Position numbers and translations under genes: made by a program. The notes below the pieces were generated by a model, which saw nothing but the letters and a program-made list of their open reading frames with translations, did not search any database and was not told the DNA's origin. From contig DBGO01000010.1 of NCBI GenBank assembly GCA_002295925.1, positions 124,001 through 188,000 on the forward strand: a stretch of DNA of 64,000 nucleotides. The letters run 5' to 3'. Of this stretch, positions 36,788-45,679 are shown piece by piece. Numbering within the stretch: position 1 is the first letter of the stretch; each line of letters opens with the position of its first letter. Source of the stretch: Flavobacteriales bacterium UBA852 (GTDB lineage: Bacteria; Bacteroidota; Bacteroidia; Flavobacteriales_E; Vicingaceae).

Positions 36788-37375
36788 ATGGAATCAACAT
36801 TGGAAGAAAAAGATTATAAAGACGAAATCATGCAAAAAACAGCCAAGCCGATGCTTTGGTTTGGTATTTTGAGCATTGTCATGATTTTCGGGAGTTTAAC
36901 CTCGGCGGTTATTGTTCGAAAAGGTGCCGGAGATTGGTGGGAGTTTTCGCTGCCCAACATTTTTTATGTAAGTACGGGCGTAATTTTATTTAGTAGTGTT
37001 ACGTACAGTTTGGCATTGCAAGCAGCTAAAGAAGATAAACAAAAACAAACTTTTTTATTTTCTCTTTTCACATTAATATTGGGAATTGTATTTATTACAT
37101 TACAAATAATCGGTTGGAGTAAACTAACTGATGAAGGTATTTTCTTAACCGGACCCGAGAGCAATGTAGCCGGTTCATTCTTCTTTGTATTAAGTGGCTT
37201 ACATTTGGCTCACATAGCCGGAGCGCTGTTAAGTGTTTTATATGTAACAATAAAATCTTATTTTGGTAAATATTCTTCAAAAAATTATTTAGGTTTGCAA
37301 ATAAGTGTCATATTTTGGCATTTTTTAGATGCACTTTGGATATATTTGCTGATATTTTTAATGTACATTGTTTAA
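36788..37375 (+). CDS. Cytochrome c oxidase subunit III-like protein (first copy)
   Basis: A 195-residue membrane protein with about five helices, resembling shortened heme-copper oxidase subunit III. LSGLHLAHIAGALLS and a final FWHFLDALWIYLLIFLM match the conserved histidine-bearing subunit III helices. It starts one base after cyoE and 28 bases before a second, longer subunit III-like gene. Tandem subunit III genes of this type are common in Bacteroidota caa3/cbb-like loci. Subunits I and II are not in the window. Confidence 0.88.
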   Translation: MESTLEEKDYKDEIMQKTAKPMLWFGILSIVMIFGSLTSAVIVRKGAGDWWEFSLPNIFYVSTGVILFSSVTYSLALQAAKEDKQKQTFLFSLFTLILGIVFITLQIIGWSKLTDEGIFLTGPESNVAGSFFFVLSGLHLAHIAGALLSVLYVTIKSYFGKYSSKNYLGLQISVIFWHFLDALWIYLLIFLMYIV

Positions 37376-37403
37376 TAAAAAATAAAACTTTAATTGATTT
37401 ACT

Positions 37404-38144
37404 ATGGCAGCACAAGCATTAAATGTAGATAAGAAAACAATTTGGGGAGGAGCATTTCCTCCGTTTAGAGCCAGCTACGGAAAAATGATGATGTGGTTTT
37501 TCCTGTTGACTGATGCTTTGACATTTACAGGTTTTTTAACTGCTTACGGATTTGCACGACACATGTATCCACATGTTGAAGGTGACCCAAACAGTTGGGC
37601 AGTAGCAGAAGAAGTGTTTACTCACTTCCCTTTCTTGGAAGGTCATCATCCATTATTATATGTTGCGTTAATGACGTTTATCTTAATTATGTCGTCGGTA
37701 ACAATGGTGCTTGCCGTAGAAGCCGGTCACAGAAATGACAAAAAAGGGGTGACAACTTGGTTGGCACTTACTATCGTAGGTGGTTTTATATTCTTAGGTT
37801 CGCAAGCGTGGGAGTGGTATCACTTTATTCACGGAACTGCCGAAGGTGTTGTAAAACCAATTATTGAAAACGGTAAAGAAGTTGTAAAACACGTGCACGG
37901 AGCCAATTTACTACACAACGAATACGGCCATCCACTTTTTGCCGATTTCTTTTTCTTTATTACCGGATTTCACGGAACTCACGTATTGAGTGGTGTTATC
38001 ATTAACATTGTTATTTTTGTAAACGTATTGATGGGAACGTACGAAAAACGCGGACATTATGAAATGGTAGAAAAAGTGGGATTATACTGGCACTTTGTAG
38101 ATTTAGTTTGGGTATTTGTATTTACATTCTTCTATCTAATATAA
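37404..38144 (+). CDS. Cytochrome c oxidase subunit III (second copy)
   Basis: A 246-residue subunit III of a heme-copper oxidase. MMMWFFLLTDALTFTGF gives the first helix, FLGSQAWEWYHFIHG a conserved loop, ITGFHGTHVLSGV the conserved histidine helix, and GLYWHFVDLVWVFVFTFFYL the final helix. About 40 residues between helices 4 and 5 (HGTAEGVVKPIIENGKEVVK onward) form a soluble loop longer than in minimal subunit III proteins. It lies 28 bases after the first subunit III-like gene and 39 bases before subunit IV. Confidence 0.93.
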   Translation: MAAQALNVDKKTIWGGAFPPFRASYGKMMMWFFLLTDALTFTGFLTAYGFARHMYPHVEGDPNSWAVAEEVFTHFPFLEGHHPLLYVALMTFILIMSSVTMVLAVEAGHRNDKKGVTTWLALTIVGGFIFLGSQAWEWYHFIHGTAEGVVKPIIENGKEVVKHVHGANLLHNEYGHPLFADFFFFITGFHGTHVLSGVIINIVIFVNVLMGTYEKRGHYEMVEKVGLYWHFVDLVWVFVFTFFYLI

Positions 38145-38183
38145 TTTGAAAATTTTAATGTTTAACTGTTAAAACATTTTATT

Positions 38184-38558
38184 ATGAGCGATCACGATAC
38201 ACATGAATATTTAGATTTTGCCGCAATTTCTCATCACAGTGAAGAAGAAGGTAAAAAAATAAGAAAAGTTATTTGGAATATCTTTTGGGTATTATTAGGT
38301 ATTACAACTGTAGAAGTTGTATTGGGAATTTTTTATAAAGATTGGGGATTGTCATGGCATTTGGTAAAAATGACTTTTATCGGCTTAACCATTGCCAAAG
38401 CTTACTATATTGTAGCTTACTACATGCACATGAAAGACGAGTGGAAGAATTTTAGAATGGCTATTTTGGTTCCTTATGTTTTGTTTGCTTTGTACTTAAT
38501 TTATATGGTTCTTACAGAAGCCATTTACCAACATGAATTTCAAAAATTATTCTTTTAA
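38184..38558 (+). CDS. Cytochrome c oxidase subunit IV-family protein
   Basis: A 124-residue membrane protein with three helices after a His/Asp/Glu-rich cytoplasmic N-terminus (SDHDTHEYLDFAAISHHSEE). It contains TTVEVVLGIF, then KAYYIVAYYMHMKDEWKN, which is typical of the bacterial COX4-like (CyoD-type) small subunit that stabilises the oxidase. It sits between subunit III and the SCO copper chaperone, 3 bases before the latter. Confidence 0.9.
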   Translation: MSDHDTHEYLDFAAISHHSEEEGKKIRKVIWNIFWVLLGITTVEVVLGIFYKDWGLSWHLVKMTFIGLTIAKAYYIVAYYMHMKDEWKNFRMAILVPYVLFALYLIYMVLTEAIYQHEFQKLFF

Positions 38559-38561
38559 CGA

Positions 38562-39245
38562 ATGAAGAACATTCCATTATATGTAAAAATCCTGGTGCTA
38601 TCATTAATTTTGATAGCACCAGCTGTTTTTATGCTTTACTTATACAGCGGAAATCCAAATTATAAACGTTTACCTATTCTTGGTCCGCGAGAATCCGTAA
38701 CATTACCCGACGGCACAGTTGATACTTTATACCACACTATACCTGCATTTTCTTTTATCGATCAAGATTCAAACATTGTTACCAACAAAGATTTGGAAGG
38801 ACATATTTATGTTGCCGATTTTTTCTTTGTAACTTGTCCGAGTATATGCCCGAAAATGACGACAAACATGAATCAAATTTATCGCCGGATAGATGATTTT
38901 CCCGGGTTAATTTTACTTTCTCATACCGTTAATCCCGAGCATGATTCAGTTCCTGTACTAAAAGAATATGCCGAAAAACTTGATGTAGATTCAAAAAAAT
39001 GGCATTTTGTTACCGGTGAAAAAGACAGTATTTACAGCGTTGCCTTCAACGGTTACTTTGTAAGTGTTGGCAGAGACAGTATTGCGCCCGGTGGATTTTT
39101 GCATTCGGCTTATTTCATTTTGGTTGACCCAAAGGGAAGAATCAGAGGGTATTACGACGGAACCAAATATGCCGAAGTAAAAAAACTGATGGATGCCATA
39201 AAAATTCTTTACAAAGAAGAATTTGTTCCTTTAAAAGAAAAGTAA
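38562..39245 (+). CDS. SCO1/SenC-family copper chaperone or thiol-disulfide protein
   Basis: A 227-residue membrane-anchored thioredoxin-fold protein that delivers copper to, or reduces, the CuA site of cytochrome oxidase. An N-terminal anchor (about residues 8-28) is followed by the periplasmic domain with the copper motif TCPSICPKM (Cys92, Cys96) and the third ligand in GGFLHSAYFILVDP (His near 180). The final VPLKEK tail is soluble. Its place as the last gene of the oxidase cluster supports the CuA role. A DUF420 gene that often accompanies it in Bacteroidota is not present here. Confidence 0.92.
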   Translation: MKNIPLYVKILVLSLILIAPAVFMLYLYSGNPNYKRLPILGPRESVTLPDGTVDTLYHTIPAFSFIDQDSNIVTNKDLEGHIYVADFFFVTCPSICPKMTTNMNQIYRRIDDFPGLILLSHTVNPEHDSVPVLKEYAEKLDVDSKKWHFVTGEKDSIYSVAFNGYFVSVGRDSIAPGGFLHSAYFILVDPKGRIRGYYDGTKYAEVKKLMDAIKILYKEEFVPLKEK

Positions 39246-39276
39246 ACCGCATTTTTTCATTCATCTTATTATTATC

Positions 39277-39332
39277 CGGTAATATTCGCTTAACTTTATT
39301 CAATTGATTTTTAAGTTAAGAATTTCTTACCG
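39277..39332. repeat. Nested inverted repeats just upstream of the mrdA start
   Basis: Outer arms CGGTAA (39277-39282) and TTACCG (39327-39332) enclose inner arms CTTAACTT (39289-39296) and AAGTTAAG (39313-39320). The outer arm ends 5 bases before the GTG start of mrdA. There is no T-run after it, so it does not look like a terminator for the oxidase operon. It might be an operator or an RNA structure acting on mrdA translation. Confidence 0.5.
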
Positions 39333-39337
39333 TAATT

Positions 39338-41170
39338 GTGAAGCATTTAGAGGACAGAAAATACATCATTGGCGCTATTTTCGTGGTATTTGCGTTAATA
39401 TTTATTATTCGCTTGTTTTATATTCAAATATTAAGCGATGAATACGCCATTTTCTCTGAGGATAATGTGGTAAGAGAAGAAACTGTTTATCCGCCGCGAG
39501 GTTTAATTTACGACCGCAAAAATAAATTACTTGTATATAATGAGGCTTCTTATGATTTGATGGTTGTTCCCAAGCAGGTAAAAAGTATTGACACCAACGC
39601 ATTTTGTGCATTACTGGATATTACAAAAGATGATTTTATAGAACGAATGAATAAAGCCAAAGAGTATTCGTTTTATAAACCCTCCATATTTGAAAAAGAA
39701 ATCAGCGCCATAGAGTTTGCCTCAATTCAAGAAAAATTATTTGCCTACGATGGCTTTTTTATCCAAACAAGAACCCTGAGAAAGTATTCTGACAGCATTG
39801 CGGCTCACGTTTTAGGTTACATTGGAGAAGTTACTCCGAAAACATTGGAGAAAGACAGTTTTTATACAATGGGCGACTATATTGGCAAAAGCGGATTGGA
39901 ATTGCAATACGAAAAACTGTTGAGAGGAAAAAAAGGAAAAAGATACGTGCTGGTAGATGTGCATAACCGCATTAAAGGAAAATATAAAAACGGTGAAAAA
40001 GATATTTCTCCGCAAGCCGGAAAAAATTTACAAATTACCCTTGATGCCGATTTACAAAAATATGCCGAAAAATTAATGCGCAAAAAATTAGGCAGTGTAG
40101 TAGCCATTGAACCAAAAACCGGTGAAATACTGACAATGGTTTCCTCTCCGGGTTACAACCCCAACTTATTGATTGGTAGAGCCATTAAGAAAAATTACCC
40201 AAAATTGGCAAAAGACAGTTTGCACCCACTATTCAACAGGGCTATAATGTCTTTGTATCCACCGGGTTCGATATTTAAATTGGTGCAATCGGCAATTGCT
40301 TTACAAGAGGGTGTAATTACTCCAAACACAGGTTTTGCCTGCAATAAAAGTTTGGTCGGATGTCATAATCACCCGTATGCCCGAAATGTGCGTGAAGCCG
40401 TAAAAATGTCTTGCAACCCCTATTATTATCAAGTATTTAAACGCTTGATTCAGCGCGGTGAAAATAAAAATATTTTTATCGACAGCCGGATAGGATTGGC
40501 AAAATGGCACGATGCCGTATTGAAATTTGGACTGGGACACAAATTAGGCATTGATATCCCGGGAGAGAAAAGCGGTTTTATCCCCGATGTAGCTTTTTAC
40601 GACCGGTGGTACGGCGAAAAACGATGGGCGTTCAGCACAATTTATTCATTAAGTATTGGACAGGGAGAGATTGGTGTAGTGCCTGTTCAAATGGCTAATT
40701 TGGCTGTAATAATGGCAAACAGAGGGTATTATTACACTCCGCATTTTATCAAACAAATTGAACAATTGGACACTATTCCTCAAAAATATACTTTTAAGCA
40801 TTCTACCGGTGTAGATGCACAAAATTTTGAGTACATTATAGAAGGGATGGAAGCGGTTGTAAATGAAGCCGGCGGAACAGCCCGAAGAGCAAAAATTGAC
40901 AGTATAACGGTTTGCGGAAAAACGGGTACAGCCCAAAATCCTCACGGCGAAGACCATTCGGTATTTATTGCTTTTGCGCCGAAAGAAAATCCTCAAATTG
41001 CCGTTGCCGTTTTTGTAGAAAACTCAGGATTTGGAGGAACTTGGGCGGCTCCCATTGCCAGTTTGATTATTGAAAAATATTTGACCGGAAAAATCAGCAA
41101 CCCACAAAAAGAAAAACGAATTTTAGAAGCCGACTTAATACCTAAAAGCGAACATGCGCAACGAAAATAA
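39338..41170 (+). CDS. mrdA: Penicillin-binding protein 2 (elongation transpeptidase)
   Basis: PBP2 cross-links peptidoglycan during cell elongation together with RodA. The 610-residue class B PBP has a cytoplasmic start and membrane anchor (about residues 9-32), a dimerisation/pedestal region (YPPRGLIYDRKN near 51-62), and the transpeptidase domain. Its motifs are SIFK (Ser311, Lys314), SCN (358-360, the SxN motif) and KTG (528-530). The start is GTG at 39338, right after a nested inverted repeat. The 3' end overlaps rodA by 17 bases, so the partner proteins are translationally coupled. Confidence 0.95.
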   Translation: MKHLEDRKYIIGAIFVVFALIFIIRLFYIQILSDEYAIFSEDNVVREETVYPPRGLIYDRKNKLLVYNEASYDLMVVPKQVKSIDTNAFCALLDITKDDFIERMNKAKEYSFYKPSIFEKEISAIEFASIQEKLFAYDGFFIQTRTLRKYSDSIAAHVLGYIGEVTPKTLEKDSFYTMGDYIGKSGLELQYEKLLRGKKGKRYVLVDVHNRIKGKYKNGEKDISPQAGKNLQITLDADLQKYAEKLMRKKLGSVVAIEPKTGEILTMVSSPGYNPNLLIGRAIKKNYPKLAKDSLHPLFNRAIMSLYPPGSIFKLVQSAIALQEGVITPNTGFACNKSLVGCHNHPYARNVREAVKMSCNPYYYQVFKRLIQRGENKNIFIDSRIGLAKWHDAVLKFGLGHKLGIDIPGEKSGFIPDVAFYDRWYGEKRWAFSTIYSLSIGQGEIGVVPVQMANLAVIMANRGYYYTPHFIKQIEQLDTIPQKYTFKHSTGVDAQNFEYIIEGMEAVVNEAGGTARRAKIDSITVCGKTGTAQNPHGEDHSVFIAFAPKENPQIAVAVFVENSGFGGTWAAPIASLIIEKYLTGKISNPQKEKRILEADLIPKSEHAQRK

Positions 41171-42689
41171 CATATGGTATAACATTGATTGGACAACAAT
41201 TATTTTGTATCTATTATTGATGCTTATTGGTTGGATAAATATCTACGCCGCCGTATATGACGAAAGCCATCAAAGTATTTTTGATTTTACGCAACGCTAT
41301 GGAAAACAATTAATTTGGATAGTTTCTGCCTTGTTTTTAGCCACCGTCATATTGCTTATCGACAGTAGTTTTTATACCACATTTGCTTATGTTATCTATG
41401 GTATTGTGATACTTATGCTTATTGGCGTATTGTTTACGGCAAGTGAGGTTAAAGGTGCAAAATCATGGTTTTCCATTGGCGGCTTTGCTTTGCAGCCTTC
41501 AGAGTTTTCAAAGTTTGCTACAGCTTTGGCTTTGGCTAAATATTTGGGCAACCGCTCTTCGCAACGAATGATTACATTTAAAGACCAAGTTATTTCGGCA
41601 GCGATTATTGCTTTACCTGCGTTATTTATTTTATTACAAAACGATACCGGTTCTACCCTTGTGTACACGGCTTTTATTTTGGTGCTTTATCGCGAAGGAA
41701 TTTCAGGTAACATCCTGTTGTTGGGATTTTTAACTGTCATTGTTTTTATTGTTACATTGCTTTTCGGACCTTTCTCCATTGGTGTGATGACTGTTTTTTT
41801 GGCTATTGCATTTGTTACCTTAACCTATCATGGGTTGAAAGAATTTTTCATTGCCGAATCGGCAGCCGGTGTTTTATTGTGGATAGCAAGTTATTTTAAT
41901 TTACCCCAGAAGTATTTATTTTTCACAGCACTGGCTTTGGTAATGATTTATTTCTTTGTTCATCTTTTTAACAATAAACTGAATTACCGCAAAGAAAAGC
42001 GTTGGGTTGCTTTTATAGTGATGACCGTGCTGCTGTTTATTACCAGTATAGACTATGTTTTTTACAATGTTTTGAAAGACCATCAGCGCACGCGAATTTC
42101 GGTATTATTGGGTGAGGAAGATAAAATTAAATCGCAAATTAAGGATTTGCAAATGCGCTTGGATACCCTGCCCACAACCGATGCCAATTACACTTATTAC
42201 AAACAAACGCTTGCTGAACAAAAGCAAAGTTTGAAGGATTTACAAAAAGGCGCATTGTGGAACGTAAAACAATCGTTGATAGCTATAGGTTCGGGTGGTT
42301 TTTCGGGCAAAGGATTTTTAAAGGGAACACAAACCAAATTTAACTTTGTACCCGAACAAAGCACCGATTTTATTTTTTGTACCGTAGGCGAAGAATGGGG
42401 ATTTATTGGTACTTTTATCGTGATAATTCTATATGTTATGTTGTTTTTGCGCTTGATATTTTTAGCCGAAAGACAACGCTCAACTTTTAGCCGGATATAC
42501 GGTTACAGCGTAGCTTCCATCTTATTTTTTCATTTTTTCATTAACATTGGTATGACCATTGGCTTAGCGCCGGTTATTGGTATTCCGCTGCCGTTTATCA
42601 GTTACGGTGGTTCGTCGTTGTGGGCTTTTACCATTCTGCTCTTTATTTTTATAAAACTCGACTCGGAACGGTTGTTTGTTTTGCGTTAG
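41154..42689 (+). CDS. rodA: Rod-shape-determining glycosyltransferase RodA with an insertion in the extracellular loop
   Basis: RodA is the SEDS-family peptidoglycan polymerase of the elongation complex. The 511-residue protein has about ten helices. KGAKSWFSIGGFALQPSEFSK, LLQNDTGSTLVY, IAIGSGGFSGKGF, KFNFVPEQSTDFIFCTVGEEWG and IPLPFISYGGSSLWA are typical. Its length exceeds the usual 370-430, partly because of about 45 residues (320-366, helical with a coiled-coil look) between DHQRTRISVLLG and the SLIAIGSGG motif. In other RodA proteins this loop carries the catalytic aspartate in a DPxGxGY context. Asp323 may serve here. It overlaps mrdA by 17 bases. Confidence 0.93.
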   Translation: MRNENNIWYNIDWTTIILYLLLMLIGWINIYAAVYDESHQSIFDFTQRYGKQLIWIVSALFLATVILLIDSSFYTTFAYVIYGIVILMLIGVLFTASEVKGAKSWFSIGGFALQPSEFSKFATALALAKYLGNRSSQRMITFKDQVISAAIIALPALFILLQNDTGSTLVYTAFILVLYREGISGNILLLGFLTVIVFIVTLLFGPFSIGVMTVFLAIAFVTLTYHGLKEFFIAESAAGVLLWIASYFNLPQKYLFFTALALVMIYFFVHLFNNKLNYRKEKRWVAFIVMTVLLFITSIDYVFYNVLKDHQRTRISVLLGEEDKIKSQIKDLQMRLDTLPTTDANYTYYKQTLAEQKQSLKDLQKGALWNVKQSLIAIGSGGFSGKGFLKGTQTKFNFVPEQSTDFIFCTVGEEWGFIGTFIVIILYVMLFLRLIFLAERQRSTFSRIYGYSVASILFFHFFINIGMTIGLAPVIGIPLPFISYGGSSLWAFTILLFIFIKLDSERLFVLR

Positions 42690-42744
42690 AATTTTTCTAT
42701 ATTTGTTACAAGTTTTCGTTTACTTATTAATAAATACTAAAAAG

Positions 42745-42775
42745 TTGGGAAGTTTCAATTGTGTAACTATCTTTC
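42745..42775 (+). promoter_or_regulatory. Candidate promoter for the exported protein at 42820
   Basis: TTG at 42745-42747, a 20-base spacer, and TATCTTTC (42768-42775), one base off TAnnTTTG. An unusual Shine-Dalgarno-like GGGAG follows 8-12 bases before the ATG; such sites are rare in Bacteroidota. Confidence 0.4.
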
Positions 42776-42819
42776 TATCAATTAATAATTCATTATTTTA
42801 AAAATTAGGGAGTTGAAAA

Positions 42820-43365
42820 ATGAGAAATTTTGCAACAATTTTACTATTAACATTTTCTTGCATTATAAACTCTCAAGCGCAAGAATCAACTAATTTTAAA
42901 CATAATAGCATATATGGAGAGCTCTTAGGCAGAAGCAAAATTACTTCAATAAATTTTGAACATCAGTTTTCAAAACATTTTGGATATCAAACCGGTGTTG
43001 GTTATGCGAGTTTTTATATTGACGATTTGATTAACGCATCAATTGGAATGACATATTTTACAGGTCATAAACATCAATTAGTAGCTACAATATTTGGCGT
43101 TATAAATTACAATTTAGAGCCCTACCCTAAAACAAAAAAAGAAAGAGAGGAGCAAATTAGGAATTATCCTTTTGAATATGGTATTCCTGCATTAGGTAAC
43201 TTTGGATTATATTATTTTGGGATAACTGCAGGATACAGACTTAATATGAAGAGAATATTTATTCAATTAAGCCCATTTTGTTCTTTTTATTATCATTCTA
43301 ATTATCAATTAATATATTCCAAAAGAATATTTGTCAGTTTATCTATAGGATATAAAATAAAATGA
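42820..43365 (+). CDS. Exported protein of unknown function, probable small outer membrane barrel
   Basis: A 181-residue protein with a signal peptide (about residues 1-20, ending INSQA then QES). The mature part alternates hydrophobic and polar residues in aromatic-rich segments (FGYQTGVGYASFYI, FGLYYFGITAGYRL, IFIQLSPFCSFYYHS, FVSLSIGYKIK). This suggests an eight-strand-type beta barrel or an outer membrane protein fold. I do not recognise a family. It stands alone between rodA and the convergent RNase R gene, with its own candidate promoter. Confidence 0.65.
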   Translation: MRNFATILLLTFSCIINSQAQESTNFKHNSIYGELLGRSKITSINFEHQFSKHFGYQTGVGYASFYIDDLINASIGMTYFTGHKHQLVATIFGVINYNLEPYPKTKKEREEQIRNYPFEYGIPALGNFGLYYFGITAGYRLNMKRIFIQLSPFCSFYYHSNYQLIYSKRIFVSLSIGYKIK

Positions 43366-43480
43366 AAAGAATTGTTTTTCTGTTTATTTTATCCAAAATT
43401 GCGATATAAAAAATAGAATTTGTGAAAATATTAAACAGTCCACTTGGTATTACTGTCACAGAAAAAGAATAGATTGATAA

Positions 43481-45652
43481 TTAAAAATCCTGAATCAACT
43501 CAAAGTCAATTTGTTTGCGGTCTAAATCTACATTTTTCACTCGTACGGTAACTTCATCGCCCATTTGGTAAGTGTAACCGTATTTTCTTCCCACTACGCG
43601 GTAATTTTCTTCATCCAAATAATAATAATCATCATTTAAATCGCGTAATCTTACCATTCCTTCGCAATAATTATCCACCAACTCTACATACATTCCCCAC
43701 TCACTTACGCCGGAAATTACCCCTTTATACACTTCGCCTATTTTATCTTGTAAAAACTGTACTTGTTTAAACTTAATGGATGCTCGCTCGGCTTGTGTAG
43801 CGTTTATTTCCATTTTGGTGCAATGCTTACATTTTTCTTCGTAAGGCGGTTGCGGCACAGAGCGTCCGCCTTCTAAATAATGTTGCAAGAGTCTGTGCAC
43901 CATAACATCGGGGTAGCGTCGAATGGGCGAAGTAAAATGCGTGTAATATTCAAATCCGAGTCCGTAATGACCAATATTATTGGTGCTGTATTCAGCTTTT
44001 GCCATTGTACGGATTGCCAATTGTTCAATCAAGTCTTCTTCGGGGGTGTTTTGTACTTTTTCAATCACTCTATTCAACGATTGAGCAATGGCTTTTTCAT
44101 CTTTCAAATTTAGCGACAGACCGAATTTATGTACAAAATTGTTAAAGGTTATCAGTTTTTGAGGGTCGGGGGTGTCGTGAATGCGGTAAACAAAAGTATA
44201 TTTTTGTTTATTTTTTTGTTCCAAATGCTTTTTACCGACAAATTCGGCTACTTTTCGGTTTGCCAAAAGCATAAATTCCTCAATGAGTTTATTGGCATCT
44301 TTGGATGTTTTTATATAAACGCCTATGGGATTTCCTTTTTCATCCAGATTAAAACGTACTTCTGCTCGGTCAAAATCTATTGAGCCGTGTTTAAACCGTT
44401 CTTTCCTGAGTTTTTTTGCCAACTTGTCGAGCAATAAAATTTCTTCTTTAAAATCACCGTCTTTGCCTTCAATTATTTCTTGGGCTTCTTCGTATGTAAA
44501 TCTTCTGTCGGAATGTGTTACGGTACGACCAAACCATTGATTAATGACCTTGGCTTGCTTATCCATTTCAAAAACAGCCGAATAAGTCAGTTTATCTTCG
44601 TTTGGACGTAAAGAACAAGCAAAATTGCTCAGTACTTCGGGCAACATAGGAACAACCCTATCTGCTAAGTAAACAGATGTGGCGCGTTTAAAGGCTTCTT
44701 TATCGATATTGGAACCTTCTTTTACATAATGCGATACGTCGGCAATGTGGATGCCTATTTCGATATTTCCGTTGGGCAATGTTCTAACCGAAAGAGCATC
44801 GTCAAAATCTTTGGCGTCTATGGGGTCAATGGTAAATGTTGTAATGTCGCGCATATCTCTGCGGCGCTTAATTTCTTCTTCGGAAATTTCTACATTAAGT
44901 TCTTCGGCTTCTTTTAAAATTTTGTCCGGAAAGCGATAAGGCAATCCGTATTCTATCAATATGGCATGCGCTTCGGTATCGTTATCGCCTGGTTTTCCTA
45001 AAACTTCTATCACTTCGCCAAAGGGACTTGTGGCATCTTTTGGCCAATCAATTATTCTGACAATGGCTTTATCGCCATCTTTGGCGCCATTCAATTTTTC
45101 TTTTGGAATAAATATATCTACCGGCATTTTTTGGTCGTCGGGAACCAAAAAGGCAAAATGTGCCGATTTTTCAATTACTCCCACAAACTCGTTTTTGTTT
45201 CTTTCAAGAATTTCAACTACTTCGCCTTCGGGCTTGCTGTTTGGGCGACGTGCATATAAATACACTTTTACTTTATCGCCGTTTAATGCATGGTTTAAAT
45301 TTTTGGGCGAAATAAATACATCATCATCTATATCGGGCGAAATAATATAAGCCGACCCGCGGGCAGTCATATCAACAATTCCCTCTATATAAGGTCTGTC
45401 GGCTTTTATTTTAAATTTTCCGCGAGGTGATTCGTGCAAAATACCCTCATGTGCCAATTCCAGAAGGATGGTTAGTACTAATTTACGTTTTTGCGAATCT
45501 TTAATCCCCAACAGGGTACTGATTTGTTTGTAATTGTATGATTTATCGTGATTTTTATTGAATACCTCGATAATTTTCTTTGTTAAACTCTTTTTTACGT
45601 TTTTTGTATTGCGTTTAAATTTTGGCGGTTTGTTTTTCTTTGATTTTGCCAT
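43481..45652 (-). CDS. rnr: Ribonuclease R
   Basis: RNase R is a processive 3'-5' exoribonuclease that degrades structured RNA. The 723-residue product has a basic N-terminus and a helix-turn-helix-like region (about residues 20-70), then cold-shock/OB domains (about 80-240, RGSAYIISPDIDDDVFI). The RNB catalytic domain carries ITTFTIDPIDAKDFDDALSV with its metal-binding aspartates, then HYGLGFEYYTHFTSPIRRYPD. A C-terminal S1 domain follows (about 640-720, GVISGVSEWGMYVELVDNY). The length is normal. It follows a LysM glucosaminidase gene by 27 bases on the same strand. Confidence 0.95.
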   Translation of the reverse strand: MAKSKKNKPPKFKRNTKNVKKSLTKKIIEVFNKNHDKSYNYKQISTLLGIKDSQKRKLVLTILLELAHEGILHESPRGKFKIKADRPYIEGIVDMTARGSAYIISPDIDDDVFISPKNLNHALNGDKVKVYLYARRPNSKPEGEVVEILERNKNEFVGVIEKSAHFAFLVPDDQKMPVDIFIPKEKLNGAKDGDKAIVRIIDWPKDATSPFGEVIEVLGKPGDNDTEAHAILIEYGLPYRFPDKILKEAEELNVEISEEEIKRRRDMRDITTFTIDPIDAKDFDDALSVRTLPNGNIEIGIHIADVSHYVKEGSNIDKEAFKRATSVYLADRVVPMLPEVLSNFACSLRPNEDKLTYSAVFEMDKQAKVINQWFGRTVTHSDRRFTYEEAQEIIEGKDGDFKEEILLLDKLAKKLRKERFKHGSIDFDRAEVRFNLDEKGNPIGVYIKTSKDANKLIEEFMLLANRKVAEFVGKKHLEQKNKQKYTFVYRIHDTPDPQKLITFNNFVHKFGLSLNLKDEKAIAQSLNRVIEKVQNTPEEDLIEQLAIRTMAKAEYSTNNIGHYGLGFEYYTHFTSPIRRYPDVMVHRLLQHYLEGGRSVPQPPYEEKCKHCTKMEINATQAERASIKFKQVQFLQDKIGEVYKGVISGVSEWGMYVELVDNYCEGMVRLRDLNDDYYYLDEENYRVVGRKYGYTYQMGDEVTVRVKNVDLDRKQIDFELIQDF

Positions 45653-45679
45653 TTTGCATGGTGTTAGTAATCAATATGC

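Noticed and set aside
39246..39337. Inverted repeats after the SCO gene taken as an operon terminator
   Set aside because: The outer stem is only 6 bp, with an internal loop, and no T-run follows. Its closeness to the mrdA start fits a regulatory role better.
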